Positions 25,125 to 33,963 of a stretch of DNA of 64,000 nt are shown piece after piece (position 1 is the first letter of the stretch; each line of letters starts with the position of its first letter). The stretch lies in contig NZ_AP031498.1 in the NCBI RefSeq assembly GCF_042854845.1, forward strand, positions 806,001 to 870,000, written 5' to 3'. A model generated the notes under the pieces. It saw only the letters and a program-made list of their open reading frames with translations, was not told the origin of the DNA and made no database searches. The position numbers and the translations under genes were made by a program. Source of the stretch: Maricurvus nonylphenolicus (GTDB lineage: Bacteria; Pseudomonadota; Gammaproteobacteria; Pseudomonadales; Cellvibrionaceae).

Positions 25125-27475
25125 AGCCATTAACTGTTAAAAATGTAAGTTCTGTTGACGAAGCTGCCGAAGCGCTGAGTCAAGGTAATGCCAAAATTGT
25201 TGCCGGTGGTACCGATCTGGTTGGCGGTTTAAAGAAAAATATTTATCGCAGTGAGCCAGAAGCCCTGGTGAACCTGAAAACTGTTCCCGGCCTGGATTAC
25301 ATCAAAGCCGAAGGTGATACTCTTAAAATTGGTGCAACCACCACGGTTGAAGATATTGCCACTAGCGAGCTGGTAAAAGACGGTTTTGGTGTATTGGCTG
25401 AAGCTGCTGCCAAAACTGCATCTCCGCTGCTGCGTTATTCCGGCACCATTGGCGGTAATATCTGTCAGGACGTGCGCTGCTGGTACTTCCGTGCCGAAGA
25501 TAATTATTTCGATTGCATTATGAAAGGTGGTGATACCTGTTACGCCCTACGCGGTGATAACCGTAACCACTCGATCATGGGTTCTGTGAATGTTAATCCA
25601 GCAGCCCCCAGTGCATGTTCCAGCGGTTGTCCGACCGGTGTAAATGTCTCCTACTATATGGCCAAAATTCGCGAAGACAACTTCGACGAAGCCGCTGAAA
25701 TTTTGATGCAAACCAATGCCATGCCTTCAATGACCGGTCGTGCGTGTCCGCACACCTGTCAGGACGTGTGTAGCCGTAAGGCTCACGATGAAGAAATTGG
25801 TATCCGCTCTGTCGAGCGCCTGCTGGGTGACCGCGCACTGGACAACCCAGAGCAGTTTATGAAAGTTGAAGGCGCTGAAACCGGTAAACATATGGCGGTT
25901 GTTGGTGCCGGCCCTGCAGGTTTGGCGGCGGCTTACTACCTGCGCAAAGCGGGCAATCAGGTAACCGTTTACGAGCAGTTTGAAAAACCGGGTGGTCTGT
26001 TGCGTTACGGTCTGCCGGATTACCGTATCCCAGCCGATATTATGGACAAGCAGATTAATGCCTACGAAGTGATGGGCATTGAGTTTAAGTGCAACATGGC
26101 CCTCGGTACTGACATTACGGTTGAAGAACTGTCTCTGAAATACGATGCGGTATATCTGGGCACCGGTGCCTGGCAAGAACGCATGATGCGTATTGAAGGT
26201 GAAGAAGAGTGTGTGTCCGGTATTCAGTTCCTGAAATCACTGAGTGAAGGCGACAAGAAAAATGTCTCCGGGCCGGTATTGATTATCGGTGGCGGTAACG
26301 TAGGTGTGGATGTTGCAACCACCTGTAAGCGTAAGGGCGCTGAACCGCTGGTTGTGGATCGCTTGGCCCGTGATCAGATCGCTGTGATTGAGCACGAACT
26401 GCACACGGCTATCGATGAAGGTGTTCAATTTGAATACCTGAACATGCCGATTGCCATCAAGCGCAAGGGCGACATGCTCGAAGTTAAATTCGTGAAAATG
26501 GAGAAGGCAGAGTCAGATCCATCCGGCCGTCCTAATGTGCGCGAGATCGAAGGTTCTGAGTTCACCATGGAATTCACCGCGGTGATGAAGTCTATCGGTG
26601 AAATTGCTGATATCTCTGTGTTGAATGACGAACTGGAAGAGGCTTATAAAGACAAGCAGTGGCTGAAAAACTCAACCAAGCTACACGGCAATGTGTACGC
26701 CGGTGGCGATTTTGTTTCTGGCCCGACTACTGTAGTTACCGCCATTGGTGCCGGTCGTCGTGGCGCTGAGATGATTAACAAAGCCTACAGTGATAACAGT
26801 AACCTCGCCCTGACGCCGCCTGAGCCGATCAAGATTTTCGAGCCGAAAATTTTGGAAGGCACCAAACCAATGCTCAAGGAAGCTGAGCGTACCATCGAGC
26901 AGAAACGTGCCGAACCTATGGGTGAAGACTTTACCGGTCTGACTCAAGAGGAAGCCAAAGAAGAAGCCGATCGCTGCATGTCCTGTGGTTGTATCAGTGC
27001 GTCACCTTCTGATCTGGCGCCGGTGCTGTTAGCGCTTGATGCCACTGTCGTTACTAATCAGCGTCAGCTGAGTGCGGCCGAGTTTGCAACACCGGGCAAA
27101 GGTAAAACCAATAGCCTGCGTCAAGGTGAGCTGGTAACCGAAATCCAAATTACCAAGCCTGCGGCATCTGCTCAGCAATATCAGAAGTTCCGCGCCCGTG
27201 GTTCTATTGATTTCCCGGAGGTGTCTTTGGCCTCTGCCATCGAAGTGGAAAACGGTGTAGTGCAATCGGCGCGTTTGGGTTTTGGTGCTATCGCACCGTT
27301 ACCACTGCGTGCCGATAAGGTGGAAGCTTTCTTAAAGGGTAAACAGATTAATGAAACCGTTGCAGAAGAGGCAGCCAACTTGGCTATGCAGGCTGCACGG
27401 CCCTCTAAATACAATGCGCATAAAGTCCAAATTGCCAAGGCCTTTGTGAAACAGGCCATTCTGGATGCTAAGTAA
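25121..27475 (+). CDS. Fused FAD subunit with inserted GltD-like NAD(P)H oxidoreductase
   Basis: This 784-residue protein has the two halves of a molybdenum-hydroxylase FAD subunit (residues 1-about 157 and about 624-784) separated by a roughly 465-residue module. The first half has KIVAGGTDLVGGLK and an extra four-cysteine cluster (Cys115, 120, 132, 140) like 4-hydroxybenzoyl-CoA reductase. The insert resembles the small subunit of glutamate synthase: CSSGCPTGVNVSYYM and ACPHTCQDVC for [4Fe-4S] clusters, an FAD site (VVGAGPAGLAAAYYL, 259-273), an NAD(P) site (IIGGGNVGVDVA, 388-399) and CMSCGC at 619-624. The second half resumes with ISASPSDLAPVLLALDA. One chain would thus link NAD(P)H directly to the molybdenum enzyme. 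It overlaps the large subunit by four bases. Confidence 0.88.
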   Translation: MKPLTVKNVSSVDEAAEALSQGNAKIVAGGTDLVGGLKKNIYRSEPEALVNLKTVPGLDYIKAEGDTLKIGATTTVEDIATSELVKDGFGVLAEAAAKTASPLLRYSGTIGGNICQDVRCWYFRAEDNYFDCIMKGGDTCYALRGDNRNHSIMGSVNVNPAAPSACSSGCPTGVNVSYYMAKIREDNFDEAAEILMQTNAMPSMTGRACPHTCQDVCSRKAHDEEIGIRSVERLLGDRALDNPEQFMKVEGAETGKHMAVVGAGPAGLAAAYYLRKAGNQVTVYEQFEKPGGLLRYGLPDYRIPADIMDKQINAYEVMGIEFKCNMALGTDITVEELSLKYDAVYLGTGAWQERMMRIEGEEECVSGIQFLKSLSEGDKKNVSGPVLIIGGGNVGVDVATTCKRKGAEPLVVDRLARDQIAVIEHELHTAIDEGVQFEYLNMPIAIKRKGDMLEVKFVKMEKAESDPSGRPNVREIEGSEFTMEFTAVMKSIGEIADISVLNDELEEAYKDKQWLKNSTKLHGNVYAGGDFVSGPTTVVTAIGAGRRGAEMINKAYSDNSNLALTPPEPIKIFEPKILEGTKPMLKEAERTIEQKRAEPMGEDFTGLTQEEAKEEADRCMSCGCISASPSDLAPVLLALDATVVTNQRQLSAAEFATPGKGKTNSLRQGELVTEIQITKPAASAQQYQKFRARGSIDFPEVSLASAIEVENGVVQSARLGFGAIAPLPLRADKVEAFLKGKQINETVAEEAANLAMQAARPSKYNAHKVQIAKAFVKQAILDAK

Positions 27476-27522
27476 GTTACGCAAGCGCGATAGAAGAATA
27501 GAGACTGGTGAGGATAAAATAC

Positions 27523-29055
27523 ATGCAAAAGCATAGTGCAGATCTTGTGATTATTGGTTGTGGCGCAGCGGGTTTAAGTTGTGCCTTAACCGCATTGGAA
27601 GCCGGTTCCAGTGTGATTAATATTGAGCGATCCCCTAAAGATATCATGGGTGGCAACACCCGCTGGACCGAAGCCAACCTGCTGTTAAACGGCGGTCCAG
27701 ATCAGGAAGGTTTTGAATTACACGATACCTTCTATATGTCTTATGCCATGATGAACAAAGGCTTCCACGTTGATCCGGATATCGAAGCTGAAACGGTTAA
27801 CGATTACGAAAACTGGTCGCCTTTGGCCAAAACCACACCGTTTGTTGACCCGGAGTTGCTGGGCACCTTTGCCGAAGCCGTGCCGCCGACTTTAGAGTGG
27901 CTGACGCAGCAAGGTGTGCAAATTAATCCGAAGGAAACAGAAACCATTCCTTTCTGCCTGCCAACACTGCCTTACGTGAAAATTTACGGTGGTGGTTTGT
28001 CGATCATTGAGAATCTGGTACCGAAGATTGAAGCTCAAGGCGGCGAGTTCCTGTTTGAGACCACGGCACACAAACTGATCGAAGAAAACGGCACGGTTGT
28101 GGGTGTTCGCTGTAGCGGCAAAGATAACGAGACAATTGAAGTTTACGGTAAGGTTGTGCTGGCCTCTGGTGGCTTTGAGGGTAACCCACAGATGCTCGCA
28201 CAATTCGGGGGCCAGGAAACCCGATATATGCGTCCGGTTGCTAAAGGTGGTCACTACAACAAAGGTGAAGGTCTGCGCATGGCGATGGATGTTAATGCCT
28301 GTGCCGCTGGTGACTGGTCCGATTGCCACCAGCAGGTGGTTGACCCGCGTACCGGTCTGCAGGAAGCCATGGTTAACGTTTGGCCCTTTGGCATTATGGT
28401 CAACCAGAAGGGCGAGCGTTTTATGGATGAGGCACCGAACAACTATTTTGAATGGCAAGAAGATGTGCCTGCCGAAATTACCCGTCAGCCCGGTGGTATT
28501 GGTTACATCATTTACGATCAGAAGCTGGAAGATGATACCGAGTGTGGCTGGAAGTACGGTATCCGTACCGACAAGCCGCCGGTTAAAGCAGACTCTCTGG
28601 AAGAGCTTGCTGCATACATGATGATCCCGGTTGCCAAGCTGAAGAAAACCGTTGAAGACTACAACAATGCCTGTGTGAATGCCGACAAGGTTAATCGCAT
28701 GCTGGGTGGTTTTCGCGATGGCGCCATGGACTTTGAGAAGATTGATATCGTCAACGACCAGTTGTTTGATGGTGCGGGTACCGAAGGTGTTTTCCCGCCG
28801 AAGGAAAACTACGCCGCCCCGATCGATACACCGCCTTACTACTGCTACCCGGCGATTTCTTCTATTTGTTTCACCCATGGCGGTCTGCGCACCAACGGTA
28901 AAGCCCAGGTGATTAATTCCAGTGGTGAAGTGATTCCGGGGTTGTATGCCGCCGGTGAAACCGTGGGCATGCATTACGGTGTCTACACGGTAGGTACCTC
29001 GGTATTGCGCGGTTTGTGTTTCGGTCGTATTGCCGCACAGCACGCCTCCGCTTAA
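27523..29055 (+). CDS. FAD-binding dehydrogenase/reductase, KstD/fumarate-reductase-like
   Basis: This 510-residue protein is in the FAD_binding_2 family (fumarate reductase flavoprotein, 3-ketosteroid delta-1-dehydrogenase, tricarballylate dehydrogenase). It has the N-terminal dinucleotide motif IIGCGAAGLSCALTA, GGNTRWTEAN, VVLASGGFEGNPQ and the C-terminal GLYAAGETVGMHYG and SVLRGLCFGR. No signal peptide, so it acts in the cytoplasm. It is the last gene of the molybdenum-enzyme operon, 47 bases after the FAD subunit, and probably introduces or removes a double bond of the same substrate. I chose the ATG at 27523 (GTGAGGA upstream); a GTG at 27508 is also in frame. Confidence 0.85.
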   Translation: MQKHSADLVIIGCGAAGLSCALTALEAGSSVINIERSPKDIMGGNTRWTEANLLLNGGPDQEGFELHDTFYMSYAMMNKGFHVDPDIEAETVNDYENWSPLAKTTPFVDPELLGTFAEAVPPTLEWLTQQGVQINPKETETIPFCLPTLPYVKIYGGGLSIIENLVPKIEAQGGEFLFETTAHKLIEENGTVVGVRCSGKDNETIEVYGKVVLASGGFEGNPQMLAQFGGQETRYMRPVAKGGHYNKGEGLRMAMDVNACAAGDWSDCHQQVVDPRTGLQEAMVNVWPFGIMVNQKGERFMDEAPNNYFEWQEDVPAEITRQPGGIGYIIYDQKLEDDTECGWKYGIRTDKPPVKADSLEELAAYMMIPVAKLKKTVEDYNNACVNADKVNRMLGGFRDGAMDFEKIDIVNDQLFDGAGTEGVFPPKENYAAPIDTPPYYCYPAISSICFTHGGLRTNGKAQVINSSGEVIPGLYAAGETVGMHYGVYTVGTSVLRGLCFGRIAAQHASA

Positions 29056-30065
29056 CTACCGATTTGTTCCCTAAACTGTTTGGGCGTGACATCAAACCAC
29101 GCCTTAAATGCCCGGTGAAAGGTGCTGGCATCCGAGTAACCGAGTTGTTCTGCAATGCTATCAACATCGAGGCGTTGTGATACCAATAGCTCCAGGGTGC
29201 GCTCTTTCAACAAACTTTCTTTCAGTTGCCGAAACGATGTGCCCTGTTCTTTTAAATTGCGCTGCAAACCCCGGTGATGAAGATCCAGTTGGGCGCTTAC
29301 ATCTTCAATACTGACTTGCGCCGGTTGCTCGATATCAATCGCGCTTTTTATCTGATCGATCAGATGTTGACCGGCGCGCTTGGCTCGTAATAAACCTTCC
29401 GCATAACCTAAAGACAGTTGATATAGATGCTCATCGCGTCCGACGATGGGGGTATCAAGATCAGCGCTGGGGATACGTATTGCCAGATTGCCTTCGCGCG
29501 TTTCTACATCGCAAGCCAGCGCGTTGCTAATAGCGGCGGTATCCATGCCAGGAGGGACATAGAGTTTGTCAGCATTAATCCGATCATTGGAAACCGTTTT
29601 GACCATCATCAGCGTACTGGTAATAACCGACATTACCTGCTGAGGGTTAATACTGACCGAACTGGTTGCGGGGATATATTCATACTCAATAGAGGTATTG
29701 CTATCTGGTGATGGGTTGTGGATTCGATAATAACCACTTTCGCTGATCAGAGTTTGAAATTGCGCTACATGTTCAAGTGCAGCTCGGGTGGTAGGGCTGT
29801 GTAAGAGGATGGGCATTAACACGCCCGAGGCCCGTGGATTTTTGATCAGCCCGACGTTAACTCCCAGCAAAGGATCATCACATTGTTTCACTGCCCGGTG
29901 CCAGAGGGTTCGGGCGTCTACCAGATCCAGCTGATGGCCCTGGGCCAGCTTGCCGTCAGAAATTCCTTCAATACCTTTGCCCAAGGCATCCGTATCCAGC
30001 CCCAATTGGGCAAACGCCTGCAGCAAGCCGTTGATCCAAAGGTTATTAATATGAAGATGTTCCAT
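29052..30065 (-). CDS. AraC-family regulator (arabinose-binding-like N-terminus)
   Basis: This roughly 337-residue protein has an OruR-type N-terminal sensing domain (GLIKNPRASGVLMPILLHSP) and a C-terminal AraC helix-turn-helix with AEQLGYSDASTFHRAFKAWFD followed by TPKQFREQ. Its 3' end overlaps the convergent flavoprotein gene by four bases. It is divergent from the TauD-type dioxygenase gene and may control it and the molybdenum operon. The ATG at 30065 is preferred because homologous N-termini begin near here; in-frame codons extend to 30116. Confidence 0.85.
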   Translation of the reverse strand: MEHLHINNLWINGLLQAFAQLGLDTDALGKGIEGISDGKLAQGHQLDLVDARTLWHRAVKQCDDPLLGVNVGLIKNPRASGVLMPILLHSPTTRAALEHVAQFQTLISESGYYRIHNPSPDSNTSIEYEYIPATSSVSINPQQVMSVITSTLMMVKTVSNDRINADKLYVPPGMDTAAISNALACDVETREGNLAIRIPSADLDTPIVGRDEHLYQLSLGYAEGLLRAKRAGQHLIDQIKSAIDIEQPAQVSIEDVSAQLDLHHRGLQRNLKEQGTSFRQLKESLLKERTLELLVSQRLDVDSIAEQLGYSDASTFHRAFKAWFDVTPKQFREQIGS

Positions 30066-30227
30066 AACGACAAGATTGCCATAGGCGTACACCGTTTGGC
30101 TATATAGGTGTCGCAAAGTGCAAATAAATTGCGCAAATCACTAATGCCAGCCTACAGATAAGAGCGCATAGTTAGATCCTGAGGATGTAAATAACAGCGA
30201 CGGAGAGAGAATAAAAAGGGGCAGCTG

Positions 30228-31064
30228 ATGACATTACAGATTTCACCTACCGACGGGGCCTGTGGTGCCGTAATTGAGGGACTGGATTTATCCCAGACTC
30301 TGGATTGCGACACGATTAAAGACATTCGCCAGGCTTGGCTCAAGTACCATGTCTTGGTCTTCCCTGAGCAATCGATCGACGATGATGATCTGGAGCGCTT
30401 TAGCCAGTACTTTGGTGAGTTCGCCGGTGACCCTTATATCGCCTCGATCGAAGGGCGCGAAAATATTATCGAGCTAAGGCGTGGCGCCGATGAAACCACG
30501 CCGATTTTTGCCGACAGTTGGCACACCGATTGGAGCTTTGGTAAACAACCGCCTGCGGCTACTATTCTGCACGGTTTAAAAATTCCACCCCATGGGGGCG
30601 ATACCGGTTTTATTAATCAACATAAAGTTCTTAAAGATATGCCGGCTGAATTACGTGCGCGTTTGGAGGGCAAATACGCGCTGCATTCTGCCAAGCTGGC
30701 CTATGCCCCCGATGGTTTATACGGCGAGAACGAGGGTGAAACCGGACGTGGTTTTAAAATTAAAACCTCGGAATCTGCCAATGATGTACAACCCCACCCA
30801 ATCATTCGCAAGCACCCGGAAACCGGCGAGGAAGCCGTTTACGGCACCTTTGGATATATCATTGGTATTCAGGGTATGGCGCCGGAAGAAGAGCAGCAGT
30901 TGTTAATGGATCTCTACAGCTGGCAAACCCGCGAAGAATTCCAATACACCCACAAGTGGCAACCGGGTATGGTGGTGATGTGGGATAACCGTTCGGTACT
31001 GCATAAAGCCAATGGCGGTTATGAAGGTTATGAAAGAATCCTGCACCGAACGGTAGTCGCCTAA
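30228..31064 (+). CDS. TauD/TfdA-family Fe(II)/2-oxoglutarate dioxygenase
   Basis: This 278-residue protein has the TauD/TfdA fold with the iron-binding HxD pair in SWHTDWSFG (His99, Asp101), the distal histidine in RSVLHKANG (His259) and the 2-oxoglutarate-binding arginine near Arg270. The N-terminal GAVIEGLDLSQ segment is typical. It hydroxylates a substrate with decarboxylation of 2-oxoglutarate in the cytoplasm; taurine and phenoxyacetate are only the family prototypes. Its neighbours (molybdenum hydroxylase, flavoproteins, EthD-like) suggest a ring or alkyl hydroxylation. Divergent AraC upstream; a convergent EthD-like gene follows after ten bases. Confidence 0.9.
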   Translation: MTLQISPTDGACGAVIEGLDLSQTLDCDTIKDIRQAWLKYHVLVFPEQSIDDDDLERFSQYFGEFAGDPYIASIEGRENIIELRRGADETTPIFADSWHTDWSFGKQPPAATILHGLKIPPHGGDTGFINQHKVLKDMPAELRARLEGKYALHSAKLAYAPDGLYGENEGETGRGFKIKTSESANDVQPHPIIRKHPETGEEAVYGTFGYIIGIQGMAPEEEQQLLMDLYSWQTREEFQYTHKWQPGMVVMWDNRSVLHKANGGYEGYERILHRTVVA

Positions 31065-31074
31065 TCTCCCCTGA

Positions 31075-31395
31075 TTAAGCCACCTCGTTAGAGGTGGCAA
31101 CAAAACTGACCGGTCTGATATCGGTATAGTTTTTCACATCCATTGTCACTTCACGTCCTGCCGCTTTCATGCAAGTCTCCAGTGCCTGGCGGTCTTCAAA
31201 CGTAAGTTCAGTGATGGCCTTGTAGGGTGGTTCTTCACCCTGCAGGCCTGGCTGCAATATTTTGACTTCGATATTGCCCAAACCATGCGGCGTAAAAGCC
31301 GATTTAACCAGCGGTATATGTTTGCTGAGGAAGTAGTCTTCATCAAAGGTGGCGCTGGCCGTGTTCTCGTAGCAGATATGCATCTTGATCGTCAT
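31075..31395 (-). CDS. EthD-like small protein
   Basis: This 106-residue protein has the EthD/stress-response dimeric alpha-beta-barrel pattern: a short first strand (KMHICYE), then DEDYFLSKHIPLVKSAFTPHGL and a final ITELTFEDRQALETCM segment. EthD-like proteins assist monooxygenase or ether-degradation systems or have no known role. I chose the ATG at 31395 with AAAGG upstream; a TTG two codons earlier is in frame. It is divergent from the CrtI-like flavoprotein gene. Confidence 0.75.
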   Translation of the reverse strand: MTIKMHICYENTASATFDEDYFLSKHIPLVKSAFTPHGLGNIEVKILQPGLQGEEPPYKAITELTFEDRQALETCMKAAGREVTMDVKNYTDIRPVSFVATSNEVA

Positions 31396-31426
31396 AGTCA
31401 ATACCTTTGCAGCTTTGTATTCATGT

Positions 31427-31532
31427 GTATACTTATGTTTATACCTTATATGTAGTAAATATAAGGGTTTATATTCTGTTTATATCCATTTACTCATATT
31501 CTGTTGACAGAAAAGTATACAGCAGTATACAT
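31427..31532 (+). promoter_or_regulatory. Promoter with GTATAC boxes before the CrtI-like gene
   Basis: A TTGACA (31504-31509) and a TATACA (31526-31531) are separated by 16 bases, a good sigma-70 pair, 37 bases before the GTG start at 31568. GTATAC occurs at 31515-31520 and 31525-31530, inside the spacer and at the -10, and once more at 31427-31432 before the divergent EthD-like gene. The boxes are placed as repressor sites would be; the TetR gene at 33256 is one candidate. Confidence 0.6.
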
Positions 31533-31567
31533 TAATTTAAAAAGACAGCAATGAGAGGTGAATTTCA

Positions 31568-33160
31568 GTGACTTACGTGGGTAAGAGTTTTAAGGCCTTG
31601 GCCTTGGACGCACACTATGATGCGATCGTTATAGGTTCAGGTATGGGCGGCTTGAGTGTATCTTCGGTACTGGCACAAAAGGGCAAGAAGGTGTTGTTGC
31701 TTGAGCAACATAATATTATTGGCGGCTGTACCCATGCCTATGCCAGGAAGGGCTATGAGTGGAATATCGGCTTGCACTATATCGGCGATATGCACAGTAA
31801 AAGCACCATGACCCATAAGTTGTTTGATTATGTCACCCAGTCCGGCATCGATTGGCAGCCTATGCCCGAAGTCTATAACCGTATCTATGTGGCCGGTAAA
31901 GAGTATCCGTTTTATCAGGGCGCGGGTGCTTACGCTGCCAATCTCAAAGAATATTTCCCGCAAGAATCGGCGGCTATTGATGAGTATATGCGCCTGATGC
32001 AGTTGGCTGTCAGTACCTCGCGAAAATACTTTGCGTTAAAAGCGATGCCATCAAAACTCAGCGAGCAGCTGCACGATGAGTTGGCTGGGCCATTTATGGA
32101 CTACGCCAATAAAACCACCTACGAGGTGTTGTCCTCGCTGACCGATAATCAGGAATTGATTGCCGTTATCTGTGGTAACTACGGTGATTACAGTTTGCCA
32201 CCCAAGCGCAGTGCGTTTGCCATGCATGCCATGTTGGTACGCCACTATATGGAGAGTGCTTATTACCCGAGCGGTGGCGCGGCCTCACTGGCGAAAAGTA
32301 TTGTGCCCATTATTGAAAAAGCCGGTGGCGATGTTTTTTACAGTGCCGAGGTGGAAACCATTTTGATGGATGGTGAGAAGGCCATTGGGGTAAAGCTCAA
32401 GAGTGGCGAAGAGATTTCGGCAAGCACGGTCATCAGTAATGCGGGTGTGAATAATACTTTCGCTAAGCTGGTACCTGAGGCCAGTCAGCATAAAACCACT
32501 TTGATGGATGGTTTGGATCAGGTTGAGCAAGCCTACTGCGCTGTGGGTTTAAATATTGGTTTTAATAAAAGCGCAGAAGAGCTGGGTCTGCATGGGGCTA
32601 ATATTTGGGCGCATCCGAGTAACGATCTAGACGGTAATGTCGAACGCCATAAGCGCGATTTTAATGCGCCTTTCCCGTGGAGTTTTATTACCTTCCCATC
32701 AGCTAAAGATCCAAGTTGGGATGAGCGCTTCGAGGGAAAATCCACCATTGAAATGTTCTGTGCCACGGATTTTGAGCACTTTAAACAATGGTCAGGCACG
32801 CCATGGAAAAAGCGCGGTGAAGACTATGAAGCGTTAAAGCAGGATATTGCCCAGCGAATGTTTGCTGAGTTGTATCGCTATGCTCCGCAGCTTGAAGGGC
32901 ATGTGGATTATTTTGAAGTCTCTACACCGGTGACCTATCAAAACTTCCTGCGTCGCGATACCGGTAACTTTATGGGTATTGAGGCCTCGCCAGAACGCTT
33001 CCAGCAGCAGTGGTTGCGGGCAGATACCCCCATTGATGGCCTCTACCTTACCGGTCAGGATGTAACCACCGATGGCGTTATCAGCGCCTTAATGGCCGGT
33101 GTTATCACCTCATCACGGATCTTGGGTGAGGATATCGCCGGAGAAATTGCCAAGGGCTAG
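31568..33160 (+). CDS. CrtI/RetSat-like FAD oxidoreductase
   Basis: This 530-residue protein belongs to the phytoene-desaturase / all-trans-retinol 13,14-reductase-like flavoproteins. It has the dinucleotide motif AIVIGSGMGGLSVSSVLAQKG (about residues 19-39), LLLEQHNIIGGC and the C-terminal GLYLTGQDVTTDGVISALMAG. It saturates or desaturates a carbon chain, probably isoprenoid. The start is a GTG at 31568 with GAGAGGTG upstream; no upstream ATG is in frame. A promoter with GTATAC repeats precedes it and a TetR gene follows on the same strand after 95 bases. Confidence 0.88.
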   Translation: MTYVGKSFKALALDAHYDAIVIGSGMGGLSVSSVLAQKGKKVLLLEQHNIIGGCTHAYARKGYEWNIGLHYIGDMHSKSTMTHKLFDYVTQSGIDWQPMPEVYNRIYVAGKEYPFYQGAGAYAANLKEYFPQESAAIDEYMRLMQLAVSTSRKYFALKAMPSKLSEQLHDELAGPFMDYANKTTYEVLSSLTDNQELIAVICGNYGDYSLPPKRSAFAMHAMLVRHYMESAYYPSGGAASLAKSIVPIIEKAGGDVFYSAEVETILMDGEKAIGVKLKSGEEISASTVISNAGVNNTFAKLVPEASQHKTTLMDGLDQVEQAYCAVGLNIGFNKSAEELGLHGANIWAHPSNDLDGNVERHKRDFNAPFPWSFITFPSAKDPSWDERFEGKSTIEMFCATDFEHFKQWSGTPWKKRGEDYEALKQDIAQRMFAELYRYAPQLEGHVDYFEVSTPVTYQNFLRRDTGNFMGIEASPERFQQQWLRADTPIDGLYLTGQDVTTDGVISALMAGVITSSRILGEDIAGEIAKG

Positions 33161-33255
33161 CGGAATCCATCGATGACAAGAGGGTGAAGTGGCGCCAGTT
33201 GCTGTAGAATGCGCGCTACAAGCTCACAAACTTATCAAATCCCTTATTTGAAATT

Positions 33256-33855
33256 ATGGCAGGCAACAAAAAAGACAGCGGCAGCACCAAAGAGAGTATT
33301 CTGCGGATTGCGTGCGAAAAGTACCTGGAGTCTGGTGACAAGGGCCTCAGTATGCGAAGTATTGCCAAAGAAGTGGGTATTACGCCCATGGCGATTTACC
33401 GCCACTTTGAAAATAAAGAGGCGTTGCAGCAGGAGCTGTTGATGGAGGCGTTTCGTACCTTTTCCCGTTACTTGTATGCGGGGTTAAAAGGTGCGGACGC
33501 TAAAGAACGTTTCTTTTTAACCGTTGATGCCTATCTGGATTTTGCTGCCGAGCAGAGTGCCTACTTCGAGCTGATCTTCCTCACGGTAAACCCCATGAAT
33601 AACCTTAAGATGCAGGAAGTGATCAAGGAGGAATCCCTGCCTTCTTTCCGCTTCTTAATGGATCGGGTACAAGACTGTATTAGCGAAGGTTATTTTAAAG
33701 ACGGCAATGTCTACGAGATATCCGTGGCTATGCTGGCCCAGAGTACAGGCTTGGCCGCGTTACATTTGTCCCACAACTTTGATTGGTCTACGGGGGATGC
33801 CAAGGTGATGCAGCGGAAGGTGTTTGATCAAATTTTGTCTGGCTTTTTAGCCTAA
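33256..33855 (+). CDS. TetR-family transcriptional regulator
   Basis: This 199-residue protein has a TetR helix-turn-helix (residues about 12-58, with MRSIAKEVGITPMAIYRHFENKEALQ) and a C-terminal ligand domain containing a TetR_C WHG-like segment (YFELIFLTVNP). It follows the CrtI-like gene and is probably its repressor, with the GTATAC boxes at 31427-31532 as candidate sites. The ATG at 33256 is used. A stable hairpin separates it from the convergent acyl-CoA dehydrogenase. Confidence 0.9.
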   Translation: MAGNKKDSGSTKESILRIACEKYLESGDKGLSMRSIAKEVGITPMAIYRHFENKEALQQELLMEAFRTFSRYLYAGLKGADAKERFFLTVDAYLDFAAEQSAYFELIFLTVNPMNNLKMQEVIKEESLPSFRFLMDRVQDCISEGYFKDGNVYEISVAMLAQSTGLAALHLSHNFDWSTGDAKVMQRKVFDQILSGFLA

Positions 33856-33862
33856 AAAGCCC

Positions 33863-33894
33863 CTCCTGATGCAGAAGCGTTTCTGCAACAGGAG
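33863..33894. terminator. Hairpin between convergent genes
   Basis: CTCCTG-A-TGCAGAA (33863-33876) pairs with TTCTGCA-A-CAGGAG (33881-33894), a 13-pair stem with one bulge-like mismatch and a four-base loop. It probably ends the TetR transcript and that of the convergent beta-oxidation operon. No strong T run is present. Confidence 0.6.
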
Positions 33895-33963
33895 GAGATA
33901 AAAGCGCCAGGAGAGACCGGCCAAAAGCTACAGCAAAAAAATGTGGGTAGAGTGCCTCAGTAG

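Noticed and set aside
27892..29043. Long minus-strand frame (383 codons) opposite the KstD-like gene
   Set aside because: The plus-strand protein has full FAD motifs, and the reverse translation shows only low-complexity-like composition without family motifs.
27523..29055. Assignment as tricarballylate dehydrogenase (tcuA) or 3-ketosteroid dehydrogenase (kstD)
   Set aside because: Only family-level motifs are visible; no tcuBC or steroid-ring genes are adjacent, so a gene symbol would be unsupported.
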